Shown piece after piece: positions 24,501 through 36,667 of a DNA stretch of 64,000 nt. The position numbers were made by a program, and so were the translations under genes. Source of the stretch: Ganoderma boninense. Lineage: Eukaryota > Basidiomycota > Agaricomycetes > Polyporales > Polyporaceae. Location of the stretch: contig CM035304.1 of NCBI GenBank assembly GCA_002900995.3, forward strand, positions 1,657,498 to 1,721,497. The letters are read 5' to 3'. Below the pieces are notes generated by a model that had not been told where the DNA came from, did no database searches, and worked only from the letters and a program-made list of their open reading frames with translations. Every line of letters begins with the position of its first letter. Position 1 is the stretch's first letter.

Positions 24501-26642
24501 AGAGAATTCTGGAGATTATTAGCCTACCGGACGTGCTCGAGTCGTCTCCCGCGGAGAAGACTGTCCTCGTGAACTTCGAGAAGCGACGGTGGGTATGCAG
24601 TGTACAGTCGCCGGTCGAGCATATCCTGACAACTTCCCTTCAGGTCGCTGCAATCGCTCTTGGCAAACGCTTCCGGCACTGTTTCTACCCGGAAACAGCG
24701 GCGGCGCGAGGCTGATCGTCGCGAGTTCGAACGGCTAAACGCGATCGAGAAGGAGGTCGCCACCCTCCACTTCGACCTCCGCGCAATCCGCGAAGACGCA
24801 CACCGCGAGGCCATGCAAGCGAGCGTGTCCAACAGCAAGCGAGGCCACCGCCCATTCCAGCAACTCGTCGCCCAGCAGCAGGAGAAGAACCGCCGCGACC
24901 GACTGATGCGCGACCGCCTCAGCAAGGAGAAGCGGCAGGAGCAACAGCGGCACGACAGGCGCGAGGAGCAGCTCAACAGGGCCATGAACCAGCGGCGGCA
25001 GAACCCGGTCATGCCGAAACAGCATCGGAACAAGAAGAGCATGTCGTCCGCGTTCTTCCAGCTGATGCGCCCGATCTCGAGCGCGTTCACGTCGGACAGC
25101 ACGCCCGGCAGCAGTCCGTCGAGGCGGACGCCGGCCGAACTCGACTTCGTACCGTCGCACAAGCCGTCGCAGGTGCTGAGCGTCGTCAACGCGCACGTCG
25201 CGCACTTCGTCAACAACGAGCGCTCGTTCGTGTTCCAGCTCGACGCCGAGGACGGGGGCCACTACCTCCTGCAGGCCGCAAGCCGGCAGGAGATGAAGAG
25301 GTGGATCGAGACGATCGAACGCGTGTCAAAGATGACGGCAAAGCGCAGGCTGACGTACCTGGGCGGGAGCGTCAAGCTGCAGATGACAGACGACCTTTTG
25401 GCGAGGCCGGCCGTCGCCACGCGCGACCCTGTAGCCGGTAAGTGGTCCCTCCGCAGCCGCTTGACTGCGCGAGCTCTCTGCTCCTTCTACCACCATGGCG
25501 AGCTACATTGACACGTTGATGATGTCGACAGTGTTCGGTGTCGAGCTCGAGTTCTTGCTCCAACGAGAGGCTACCGGTGGCGATGTCCAGCCTGGGGCGA
25601 TCCCTTCGGTCGTCGAGCGACTTATTTGCGAGGTCGAATCCCGTGGCCTGATGGAAGTCGGCATTTGTACGTAGTCTTCCTGTCCCGCTCATGGCTGTGA
25701 AGACCCTAACAAACCCTTGATAGACCGCATTGCCGGCGCCCATTCAGAGGTGAACGCTCTGAGGGACGCTTTGAATCGAGGTTCGTGCCAGTCACACCTG
25801 CTATGTTGTGGGCTTACCCTGACCGAATCCCTCACGCAGGAGAGTGGCCAATATCTGAGATCACCGATATCCACGCTGTTTGCGACTTGATCAAGTCCTG
25901 GTTCCGTGTGCTGCCCGGTGGTTTGTTCCCCCCGGAGCTCTACGGCCGAATCCTAGGCGTTTCGGGTGAGTATTGTCCAAGGGTGTTCGTGAACGCACCG
26001 TGCTGGAGCTGACGACTTTCGCAGGACGTGAGGATGTGGACTTCGAGACAAAGGTGTCCAATGTCCGGGACATCGTGCACGCGCTGCCTACTGCGAACTT
26101 CGACATCCTGAAGCGTATCATCGAGCATCTAGAGAAGTACGTCTTTCCCGTCCGACTTCTTCCGCTTCGCCGCACACGCGAGCTGACGTTCCCATTTAGG
26201 GTCACCGACTACGAGGATAGCAACCAGATGACCGCCGAGTCTCTCTCTACCGTGTTTGCACCGAACCTGCTGCGTTCCACGAACAGCGACGTCGGCAACT
26301 TTTTCAGCAATATGGCTGCCTGCCATCGGGTCACGAAGATCCTCATCTCCCACGTGCGTGCTCACTTCCGCCCTTCTTGCCCCCTTGAAACGCGACGTGC
26401 TGATACTGAGTCCGTGTATGCAGTTCCACAGCATCTTTGACAGCGATGCAGAGCGCGAACAGGAAGCGGAGGTGGAGATGGAGGAGCCGGAGGAGATGGA
26501 ACTCGAGGAGCCGATCCCGGAAGAAGACGAGGAGGACGATGAGGAGCTCTTTCGGGAATCCGACATGCCGAAGCTGTCCTCCGAGCCGCCCGTCCTAAGC
26601 ATCAACTTCAGCCCCGCCTCACTTACCTTTAATATCCCCTAG
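18508..26642 (+). CDS. PH-RasGEF-PH-RhoGAP protein, Bem2-like
   Basis: Very large multi-exon regulator of small GTPases. Exon 1 (18508-18839, MAPRRQGSNTLSPPEV) joins the next exon at 19853 across a 1013 bp intron. Ser/Pro-rich linker to about 20690; PH-like domain about 20750-21420 (KGWKPFKLVLKGSKLHFYKP); Cdc25/RasGEF-like region about 21550-24650 (WLTRIVLIQVLVPE, then PIARLDKVWKRVDP-like and FEPYFWSRISQQL); helical Lys/Arg-rich linker; second PH-like end about 25140-25350; RhoGAP about 25500-26350 with the arginine finger in GIYRIAGAHSEVNALRDALN (Arg codon 25726-25728, formed across a 57 bp intron) and a later VFAPNLLR motif; acidic tail rich in Glu. This order matches yeast Bem2, a Rho GAP in bud-site and cell-polarity control. 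Several inner introns (for example near 21434-21500, 21790-21830 and 22450-22520) are placed only roughly. Confidence 0.8.
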
Positions 26643-28699
26643 CGCGACCCCGGTCGCCGCGCATCCCATCCCTAGTATGCCCCCATTCGCTCATCCCTTG
26701 CTCCATTACATGGCCTTCTCTCTCGCATGCACTTGGACAGATATTCCCATTCGTTGTGTCTCGCTCATTCGTTTACATGTGCCCCAACCAGGTAGCGTAT
26801 TACAGCTTCGGCAGTATCAGTATCACCCGACTAGGTGGTTTCTAATACCCTTCTGCTTCCCATCTCATCGTCTACCCACCCAGCACCCATCGGACAGAAC
26901 CTAGTAGTAGTGTTACGTACGCATGTGTGTTATTTTATACCAATGTTCTCTTAGTTTTCTTGCATCTTGCTCTCTCTCTCTCTCTCTTCTTCAATCTGTA
27001 TGCGGTGTTGTCTCCATTTCTGTTCGCATCTGTGTGCCCTCGTTTTTGGCTGGCAGTGGGGTGGGTTGGAATTGCGCAGTGCCTCACGGCTGCCTTCCAT
27101 TGCAATGTCTCAACGGCAACGGCAAACGGCAACGTCCCAAAGCGCATCACGAGAAGGGTCGCAAGGGTCTACCCTTGTTTACGCGGCGGTCCGAACGGTA
27201 AGATGGACCACCGCGTCAGAGCGGAAGGCGTAGGCCTATGATGCCAACCCTCCTCGTGGGGTCTGTCGTGCTTTCGTGGCCACACTAAACCCCCAAAAAA
27301 GAGCATCGGATGCACATCCTCGACTTATTGTCACTTGGCCTTACGTGCGTGGCCAAGGAATGCGACCGCCACGTTCATGATGCCTCACACGGATTCTAAC
27401 TCGTGTGTGCCCGAAAGCTTCGGCCGCGAGACGTAAAATGCGCACCACATCGCGCGCGCAGATCGTTTCTCATTCAACGCCACCGTAGGATACGGAGGGA
27501 ACGCCTGGACAATTGGAGAATTTAAAAGCTTGATTATGACGCGATAGCGATAGATAGACTCATAAGCTGTTTGGGCGGAAGGGTTTCCGGAAGGACGTTG
27601 ACTGGCCGCCACGTCCGGAACTTTGCGCACGGATGGTTAAACTAGCGACGGAGCGTCGAACAACCCTCGTTCGCCGCGTGCACCTGGCACTGTAGATGAC
27701 ATGTGTTCCTCGCGCGTGCAATAGTGTGATCCTTGCGAAAAACAGTCTGGGGCACGTAAGATACTTTGGGGGGCCGGGGACGGCATCAAAGCCGCTCCTG
27801 CAGGCGTTGCTTAAGCTTGGGATGCCACGGAGGAGGCACGAAGGCACCCCGGAAGTTGTGTGGATGCTCAGAATTCGGAAACGTGGTTCTGACACTGTTC
27901 TGACGCACTCTATCGCCGTGCTCCACCCTCCGTCAGCCTCCGTCAGCCAGTCGCCAGAGGAATGCAATCATGCAAGCCTTCCGGAAGGTGTGGCCGCCCT
28001 TACTCACCTTGATTGGGAGGGACGCACATCGTGCGGCTTGATGCCGCGGCCGGCCCCTGCTCGTTCGGTGCTAGTACCAAGCACGATAAAGAAATTCGAA
28101 CGCGACGTGGCACGATGTCGCACGATGTCGCCTGCAAAGCACGATCGTCCACCGACGACGTTATCGATGCTGATTTGGGGGACCTGGAAGAGGCTTGGAG
28201 GCACGGCCGGTCGTATCCCGTTGCGATAGCCACCTCTTCTGCGGCGATTCACGTACATTCGCGGCCCCGTAGAACTAGGCCTACAAGCCATACGAGTCGA
28301 AACTAATGGGGTGGCTAAAAGCAGGGGCGTAAGCAGCCGTCGGGGAGAAGGGGAAAGACGGGGACGGGAGTGGACGGGAGCGGCTGCGGATGGGGAATGG
28401 AGGCGGGAGGCCGGGCCGCCGCGTGCCGCTGCGTACGGCGACATCATTCGTTGCCTTTTGCCCCCCACGTTGTGCCTCGCGTCGCTGGCGTATATAAACC
28501 CCCTCGCGCCGTCGTCTGAACCCCGTCTCCTCATCGCTGCAACAGTCACATCTGCCCCCCTCGGTGCATGTTCTCCAACCAGCTTGGGAGCCCCCACAAT
28601 CGCCACAGAGGTTGCAAACACACCTGCGGCGACGGTCTAAATCTTCACCATTAACACCCTCCCCTACCCCATCGTCCAATCTACTCTTAACTCATCGCC
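26643..28699. promoter_or_regulatory. Spacer upstream of INO1
   Basis: About 2 kb. Left part is the Bem2-like 3' flank, with a short CT microsatellite near 26970-26990. A TATA box (TATATAAA) lies at 28491-28498, about 200 bp before the INO1 start. A 28-codon upstream open frame (ATG 28568, stop 28652-28654) lies between them. No gene is recognised in 26700-28200. Confidence 0.6.
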
Positions 28700-30450
28700 A
28701 TGTCTACCGGCGCGAACACTCCCGAGTCCCAGCTGGAGTCCGTGCTCCCTGTCCACCCCACCGCCGTTCGTCGGGCAAGCCCCATCGTTGTCCAGTCCGA
28801 GCACACCTCGTACACGAACGACTTCATCACCTCCAAGTTCACAAACCGCGGCGCAGATGTCACCCTCGTCGAGGGCCAGTATATCGTCACCCCCACCGCA
28901 AAGCCGTTCGAGTTCCAGACGGCTCGCAAGGTCTCTAAGACCGGGTGAGTATTCATTTTGTCTTATCGCGCCCTTTCTTCAGCCCCCTTTGCCTCCATGC
29001 TCTCTCCCCCAGTCCTTGTACATCTTGCTGATTCCGCCTTTGCAGCCTGATGATGGTCGGCTGGGGCGGCAACAACGGCTCCACGCTGTCCGCGACCATC
29101 CTCGCCAACCGACACAACATCGTCTGGCACACCAAGTCGGGCGTCCAGCAGCCCAACTACATCGGCTCCCTCCTTCGCGCGTCCACCGTCCGCCTCGGCG
29201 CGGACCCCGCGACTGGCAAGGATGTCCACATCCCCATCTCCGACGTCCTGCCCATGGTCCACCCCAACGACCTCGTCCTCGGCGGGTGGGACATTTCCGG
29301 TGCGCGCATGGACGACGCCATGAAGCGCGCGCAGGTCCTCGACTGGGACCTCCAGCGCCAGGTCATGCCCCACATGGCCACCCTCGGCTCCCCCCTCCCC
29401 TCCATCTACTACCCGGACTTCATCGCCGCGAACCAGGAGGCCCGCGCGGACAACGTCGTGCCCGGCACCGACAAGCAGGCCCACCTTGACCACATCCGCG
29501 CGGACATCCGGAAGTTCAAGGCGGAGCACGGGCTCGACCGCGTCGTCGTGTTCTGGACGGCGAACACGGAGCGCTACAGCGACATCATCCCGGGGGTGAA
29601 CGACACCGCGGACAACCTCCTCGCCGCGATCCGCGCCTCGCACCCGGAGGTGTCGCCCTCGACGCTCTTCGCCGTCGCCGCGATCCTCGAGGGCGAGCCG
29701 TTCGTCAACGGCGCGCCGCAGAACACGTTCGTGCCGGGCGCGATCGCGCTCGCGGAGCGGGAGCAGTCGTTCATCGGGGGCGACGACCTCAAGTCGGGGC
29801 AGACGAAGCTCAAGTCCGTGTTCGCCGAGTTCCTCGTGAACGCGGGCATCAAGCCGCTCTCCATCGCGTCGTACAACCACCTGGGCAACAACGACGGGCA
29901 CAACCTCTCCGCGGAGCCGCAGTTCAAGTCCAAGGAGATCTCCAAGAGCTCCGTCGTCGACGACATGGTCGGCGCGAACGCGCTCCTCTTCGCCCCGCCG
30001 GTCCCTGGGGCGCCCGCGGGCACGAAGGCCGCGAAGGGCGAGCACCCGGACCACATCGTCGTGATCAAGTACGTGCCGGCGGTGGGCGACTCGAAGCGCG
30101 CGATCGACGAGTACTACTCGGAGATCTTCTGCGGGGGCCGCTCGACGATCAACATCTTCAACGAGTGCGAGGACTCGCTGCTCGCGACGCCGCTCATCCT
30201 CGACCTCGCGATCCTCACCGAGCTCCTCACGCGCGTCCGCTACCGCGACGCGAGCGCGGGCAAGGACTTCAAGCCGCTGTACCCGGTGCTCTCGCTGCTG
30301 TCGTACATGCTCAAGGCGCCGCTCGTCAAGCCCGGCACCGACGTCGTGAACTCGCTCAACCGCCAGCGCAACGCGCTCGAGGTCTTCCTCAAGGCGTGCG
30401 TCGGCCTCGAGGGGAGCTCTGACCTTCTCTTGGAGACGCGCATCTGGTGA
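28700..30450 (+). CDS. INO1: Inositol-3-phosphate synthase
   Basis: Converts glucose 6-phosphate to inositol 3-phosphate using bound NAD, the committed step of inositol and phosphatidylinositol synthesis in the cytosol. Two exons, 28700-28944 and 29046-30450, joined by a 101 bp GTGAGT intron; 549 residues, normal for the family. The NAD-binding GWGGNNGS motif starts right after the junction. Further family motifs: [52 protein letters not shown] and [14 protein letters not shown]. The first ATG with full-length N-terminus ([13 protein letters not shown]) is used. Strong C- and G-ending codon bias suggests high expression. TATA box and an upstream short frame precede it. Confidence 0.97.
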
Positions 30451-31934
30451 AGGTGTGGTCGGCTAGAAGCAGAAGGAGGAGGCGTGGTGTTCGCGTAGTG
30501 TCGTTCGATGAGGCGTACTTAGTTAGAAGACCGAGGTTTTCAACAAACCCGGTTGTTTGTTTGGCCTGTCACGCAACTGGCAAGGCAGTTTCGTTGTACC
30601 CTCTGAGAACGTCTGAATGAATAAAGTGATCGTGCCTGAGTTGTTACAGTGGTTGGCAACGCAATAGTCTCTTTCGAAAACTAACTCGTCTACTTATATG
30701 CAAGAGTGAGGTGATCTGGAGACCCTCAAGGCCTGGCTTCTTCCATACCGTGAAGGGGAGGCCTCTTGCCTCTAGCTCGAGGCACCATATGTACTTCACC
30801 GGTGCGGCGGAAGGTTGCGTCTCCGCGCGGCCGTTGCAATTGTACAACTTTGTGCCCCTGTGCCCCCGGCTTCACCAGAGGGTGTGGATATACGTAACAC
30901 ACCTCTTGAGGCGTCTTCGCGCACGGATCCTCGGTATCGATGCCTCGCGCAGCTTCCTCCGCCTGCAGGGTGGCGCGGGGGTGCCATCGCGCCCACCGAA
31001 GCTCCCGATGCATGCGACGGAACCGAACAGGCCGTGAGCACGTTCGCCCGGGTTAATCCCCGAAATCGGCGCCCGTTGTCACCGTGCGGTCGTCCGGAAG
31101 ACTTCGACGGCCCCGCGGAAGAGAGTTACGTATACCGCGCGGGCGGCGGAGCAGCCTTCCATGCCACCCTCGCGCCTTAAGTTCTTCGGGGGAAAATCGC
31201 GGATGACTGGCCCAGGCGTACGGCGCGCGGGGCGGCCGAACACGAAAGTGGATTTCGCTGCTGTCGTTAGTGTTCAAACCTAGCTGGCCGTCTGCGCACT
31301 GTTCGGGACCGTCAGTTTTTCAGCATTCTCGCGCAGCGCGCTCCGCCGCGTCCCCTTCCGGCTATCTCGTTAAGGCAGTGGGTAACGTCCCCCAGTCCAC
31401 CTCGAGCAAGGGATTGAAGTGCGATTTTGCTGCTCCCATTTAGAGAAGCAAAAACTCACTTCAGAATGGCTTGCAGAGGGGAGAGGATGGGGGTGAGGAA
31501 GGGCATCCTCATTCTTAGCACTTTTTATGCACTAAAGCCAGGGGTAGAAACTTCTAGCGGTCTCTTTACGTCAATGGGAACACTGTCTAGTCAATTTCCT
31601 AATTTTATGTGGGCCAGGGCGGGGGTAGCATGGAAGAGGATGGCCCCCTTCTGTGAAGCTGGACATTTCCCACGCTCCTCCCATTCAAGTTAATACACTT
31701 ACTGGCCATTTGTGCAGTTTGATCGGCCATTTTAGCCTCTAATGGTGCCTTTGCTTCGATGCTAGACCACCAAATGTCATGCATATAGCCGGTAGTGAGG
31801 GTGAATGTGTAATTTCCTTCCAAAGGCTGCACAAGACTGTGCTATAAATCTCTCCTCACAGTGACCTCTCCTTCACTTAAGAGTGTCCCCACTTCACCCA
31901 CAGGCATCTATTCTTTAGTGCACAACTGTCCAAT
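30451..31934. other. Intergenic, INO1 to small unknown gene
   Basis: INO1 terminator side (AATAAA near 30621) and unassigned sequence. No gene or repeat is recognised in 30650-31900. Confidence 0.5.
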
Positions 31935-32625
31935 ATGTCTTCTTCACCCGGCATGCCTTCAAGGAACCTGCCTCGCCGTGCGCTTCCGGAAGGCGCTAAG
32001 GCGCTTAGAGACGGTGAGTATCGTTACCGGATTTGGACAGCCATCACACGGGCTGTTTACTGACTTGGAACGCAGCGCTCTACGCCGGTGGGAGGCTCCC
32101 ATCACATGAAGAGAAGATATCCGTCTACGGAGAGATCTTAGCGCAGGTTCCGTATTACTCCCGCCACCGGCACCTCACTTGGTGCTCAGGCAAGGACAAG
32201 CAAGTTCGAGCCCGGGCCCGCCAAGAGCGCCAGCGCCTCCAACTCGAATTGAACGCTGCTGCTCAGGCACAGGCAGACCTCCAGCGGGCGATGGGTGCGT
32301 CCTTTTCAGCTCGAAGTTTCTCCATGTTGGTTCAAACATTTACATGTGTTCGTCTCTGCGCCGCCGCAGCGTTCGCAGAGCCCCATCTGTGGTCGTACTA
32401 CTGCAACAACTGCCACCGCATGGGCCCCACATTTTGTCGAAATGCGCGAGTGGGCGGGCGAGGCGGCCGTCTCGGTCACGACCATGGCCGACGCCATCGA
32501 CCGGCTCACCATCTGGCACGCTCAGAGCCTTCCGGTATGTCCCCTCCACTTGTGTCTCGGCACACCGGTACCATCATACTGAGGTTCAGTTGTCGCTGCC
32601 TAAACTAGTGAGGCAATTCGGGATT
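31935..32625 (+). CDS. Small protein with homeodomain-like segment, frame-broken
   Basis: Not firmly recognised. Exons 31935-32013 and 32076-32294 give MSSSPGMPSRNLPRRALPEG, then GGRLPSHEEKISVYGEILAQ, VPYYSRHRHLTWCSGK and a basic helix KQVRARARQERQR. The spacing of helices, the W and the basic tail resemble a divergent homeodomain but are not diagnostic. A third exon from 32370 (or 32376) reads EPHLWSYYCNNCHRMGPTF. It then changes frame at a TTTT run (about 32432-32435) and continues naturally as VEMREWAGEAAVSVTTMADA to a GTATGT donor at about 32533. The 3' exon is short and uncertain. Could be a small transcription factor; low certainty. Confidence 0.45.
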
Positions 32626-32802
32626 TAAGCCTCGGGCTGCTGCAGTAGCGGACAGAGCAGGACTCGTTGCATAGATGTCTAGAGATTACGAATAGTATTT
32701 GATTACAATATTCGGAGTGGTGTGTACGTGGTGCGGGATAGTGGGTGGAGGTATCCGTGCAAGTCCCGCAACTGCACGAGCACAGCAAGAGAGGTAACTA
32801 AC

Positions 32803-34646
32803 CTACGACGACTTCGCCGGTGCCGCAGGTTGTGCCGGAGGCTGGCCGCCAGCAGGAGGCGGGCCCGTCAGGATCGCCTGCGTCGCGCCCCAGAACGTAC
32901 TGGGCATCTCGCGTTGCATCGCCTCTTCCTGCTCCTTGATCAATTTGTCGAACATGGGCTTGTTCTGTTTGAGGTAGTCCTGCTCTTCGACGTACCGCCG
33001 CTGCGCCTCGTGGCGCTTCAGCTCGAGGTACGTCAAAGGCGCCTCTGACGCGGCCGATGACTAGGACAAGGCATAACGCGCGTCAGCCATTCGTCGTGAA
33101 TGCGGGGTTGAGGACAAAGGGCCGGAGAAAGCAAAAGGACGAGACGAAGAAATGACGACGACGCACCTTCTCGGATCCGCCGAACAGCCCGCTCAACGTC
33201 AGCCCGCCGCGCGAAAGCCCCTTCCGGCTATGTTCGAACTCCTCGATATGTTGCCGCTTCATCTCCGCCTCCTTCTTCGCGTACTCGATCGGGATGTTCT
33301 TGCCCTCATACGCCTGGAGGACCGGGCGCACGTCGGGCGTCTTGAAGATCGCGATCGCTGCAGAATGGAGCACGTCATCAGTATCGAGGGGGGAGCAAAT
33401 AATGGCGCGCCAAGCGACGACGTACACTCGAGGAAGGGGATCATGGCGACAAGGCCTCTGTCTCTGGGGTCGCCCGTCCACTTGGGGGTGATGACCGCGT
33501 TTTCTGGATTGGGGGTGACGTGCTCGGGGTGGGTGTCGAGGAGAATGACCTTGGAAAGGTCGCGATTGAGGTATGCGAGATCTTTTACTGGCTGGCCACC
33601 GTTTTCCGATCTGCACGCGTCGCGGAATAGTCGATGGATTATGTAGAATTGGTAAGGGTCGAGCTTGTCAATGATAGGCATTGCAGTCTGCGGCGGTAAA
33701 CAGAATTAGCGCATGGACAACAGTTATAGGGAGGAAGGAGGCGACATACATAATGGTATTGCGTAGTGAAGATAACAATCTCGTAGAATTGGGACAAGTA
33801 TGCGAGGAAGTAGTCGACGCCCGGACGTTTCGCTGTCCTCCAGCCATGTTGACGCTGTGTGGGGATCGTCAGCACCAGCTGTCAAACGAGCGCGCGAACG
33901 GAAGGTACATACGTCCCACTGCGAAGTGACAAGGAGATCGTCTACGGAGACCAGGAGTGTATACGGTCGGTACATCTCTCCTTGTAATGGTGGAGGCAGC
34001 AGCTCGTTCCAGAGCGGCTCCGTGAAGGTCTACCTCGGACGCGCCATCAGCCGTGCAACGGGTCGCAAGACAAAAACAACATACATCGAATACCCCCGTA
34101 AACCGCGCTTTCGTACGATCCCAGCGCGAAGACTTGATCGCCTCCTCTAACGACTGTGGTCGGGCCGCCTAGTGGTGAGCACGCATCACACGGAGGAGGT
34201 CCCAGCAGACGCACCATCCTCTTCGCCCGCATCTCGTCCTCCTCCCACGGCCGTCCCGCGAACCAAGTCATAGCCCCAGCTCCAGCGAGGATCATCGCGA
34301 GCGAGACGCGCCCGAGGAACCGCCTTCTTCGCTCGATGCTGGACAGTGAGTCCTTCGACGACTTCGCGCCCGTCCGCTCGCGCTTCGCATCCTCCCGCTC
34401 CGGGCCCTCAGGGTCAAAGTCGAGGCTGGGGACGACAGACCCACCGGAGAGGGGCAGCGTGTTATCCTTGAGGTCCGCTCCGGAAGGGGCAGAAGGCGGC
34501 GGCGGGGCATTCGTTGGCGAAGGCTGCTGCTTCTGCCTGTTTGCGTTGGCGTTCTTCGGTGGGGGCGGAGGCTTGGAGGCCAACGCGCGGACGGACTGGT
34601 GGGCGAAGCTGCGCGCCGCTGGGGATCTGAAGGCGGCCTGGAGCAT
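32803..34646 (-). CDS. TIM50: Mitochondrial import receptor Tim50
   Basis: TIM23-complex subunit of the inner membrane that receives presequence proteins in the intermembrane space. Starts [20 protein letters not shown], an arginine-rich mitochondrial presequence, followed by a Pro/Asn linker and a membrane segment ([20 protein letters not shown]). After introns at 34214-34169 and around 34079-34040 comes [13 protein letters not shown]. The NIF/FCP1-like domain follows: [76 protein letters not shown] and LVAMIPFLE. The DxDxT phosphatase motif is degenerate (VDDLLV), as in other Tim50 proteins. The C-terminal helix and Pro-rich tail end at 32803. At least six introns. Confidence 0.93.
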
Positions 34647-35272
34647 GTTTTAGCGAGGGGGCGGGGGAGGGAGGGCGGAGGTGGTGACCAGGAGAGGTGG
34701 AACGTGCTGGCGTCTGCCGGTGTGCGCTCACCGCTCTTTTTCGGCGTCTATGATATTGCCTCCAATTCCTGCCGCCGACGGGCCACGGCAAGCTAGTACC
34801 CGAGCTTGTACCCTTCCTTCCAACGCCTTCCCCTTAACCTGGACTATCGACAGATGTCTCTTCTCTTCCCATAAAAGTTCCTATCGGTCTGGTTTTGCTT
34901 GACCACGCCGTACTGAACGTGCTCAAGGAACGCTCTCAGTCATGTCAAGACTACTCGCACTAGATCACACCCCGTACTTCGTTCCGTCTGTACTACTCTT
35001 CATCACGACCAATTCAGATGGAAACGCATCGACATTCTTCGAAGCCATGCGACAGAGTCAATAAGCACACTGGTGATGTATGGTGGGGAAACGAGTGTGG
35101 TTTGTATTGCGATACATGAAGAGTGACCCTCGGCAGGACAACTCGCCGAGGGTCATATACATTAGGCACAAGCACTTCAAACCAAGGATGCCCATAAATA
35201 TAGTCAAAAATGTCAAACACCTCACGAAGTCTCGCGCGACGCTCCCGAGACCAGGTGGTGGTCAAAACGCAC
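34647..35272. other. Intergenic, TIM50 promoter and esterase A 3' flank
   Basis: Upstream region of TIM50 and 3' flank of the next minus-strand gene. No feature is recognised. Confidence 0.5.
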
Positions 35273-36667
35273 TTAGGTGAACCAGCGGGTTCCCTTCATC
35301 ACCTTGGCGATGTCCTTCGCCAAGAGGGTATGCGCCTTGCCTGTGAGCGAGCACGGGGTCAGCTAACGCAGAAACACAACAGGAACCCTTTCAAGAGACA
35401 TGGACGCACTCGACGGGTGGTAGTTGTTGCCCCAGAAGTCGCCGGCGCCGCCCCAGGTCGTGATGCTGGTGAAGCCGTAGGACTTGTAGTTGTTCAGGAT
35501 GGTCTCGAACTCGCCGTTCGAGTGCCAGACCCAGGTCTTCACCTGCAGGTGCGCATGCACAAAATGTCTTTCAGCTCAGGTTCAACGCGCTGAGCGAAAT
35601 CTGACTTACCCCAGAGTACTTCTTCTGGAAGGCGGTCACCCGGTCGACAAGCTTTAGGTTGTAGTCGATGATGATGTCCTTCTCGAGGGTCCGCGTGGCG
35701 ATGCTCTTCCCGAGGTTCTGAGGGACATTGGGCATGGTTAGCGTCAACGCGGAAGGAACGTCGGGGCGACGGCGGACTTACGGCGGGGGTACGCTCCATT
35801 GGAGGAACGTTAGAGAAGAGGAAGTTACGCCCTCCAGCCTCGCTGCAAGAGTCGCGTCAATCACGCACGGGAAGCTTCACAAGTGCGAATGCGTACTACT
35901 ACAATGGAGGAAGCTCGGCATCAATTTCTACGCCGCAGAGACTGCGGCAGGAAGAAGACTCACAAGTCTGTGGACCTGCTCGAAGTACGCGTCCATGAGC
36001 ACGTCGTTGAACCTGCCCCCGCGAACCCGGTTAGCTCGTCCTCTCCGCCCCCGCCGCGAGACTTGCAACAGACGAAACACTCACGCTTTGCGATCGCCGC
36101 CCTTGGTGTAGGTGTTGCTGATGTCGTTGATGCCAATCCAGATCGAGAACAGCGCGTTCTCGCTCGTCCACGGCGCACTCTTGGGCTTCTTGCCCGCACC
36201 CTGCAGGAAGTCGTTCGTCTGGATGATGAGCGAGCGCGACGCGTGCACTGGCGCGACGAGCGTCTTGTTGATCGTCGCGCCGCCGACGGCGTAGTCGTAC
36301 GTGAGGATGAGCGACGAGTTGAGCTCGGTCGTCAAGCACGTCGACGTAGTTCGTGCCCCCGGTGGTGGTTTTGCCCGGGTACGCGGGGTTGCCGAGCGGG
36401 TTGCCGGGCGCGGGGACGGTGCCGGAAGCGTTGAACCCACGAGTGGTGTACGAGTCACCGCTGCGTTCGCACAGGCAGTCCAGGTGAGTACGTCGTATTC
36501 GCGCACATGCGTGAGAGGAGGGGGATGTTGACAAAAACGGGTACTCACAAGACAAACCAGAAGTTTGCGCGGGAGAGGTCCATCGCCTTGCTCTGGGCGC
36601 CCTGTATGCCAGCGACGAGGATGGCGGCGGACGCCAGCGAGGCGGCAAAGTTAAACGTCGAAAACAT
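35273..36667 (-). pseudogene. Secreted SGNH esterase A (CE16-like), one frame break
   Basis: GDSL/SGNH hydrolase of the carbohydrate esterase 16 type, which removes acetyl groups from xylan-derived sugars outside the cell. Signal peptide at residues 1-24 (MFSTFNFAASLASAAILVAG). Exon 1 (36667-36549) joins exon 2 (36460) to form FWFVFGDSYTTRGFN, with the nucleophile at Ser43. Block III reads IGINDIS; the final block GDFWGNNYHPSS holds the Asp and His, and the last exon ends KVMKGTRWFT. About seven exons with small introns. One extra base near 36333-36337 (CTTGACGACC) breaks the frame between NYVDV and TELNSSL; the rest is sound. First of three tandem copies. Confidence 0.8.

Noticed and set aside
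28963..30054. 363-codon minus-strand open frame
   Set aside because: Antisense to INO1, produced by its strong third-position GC bias; no family motif.
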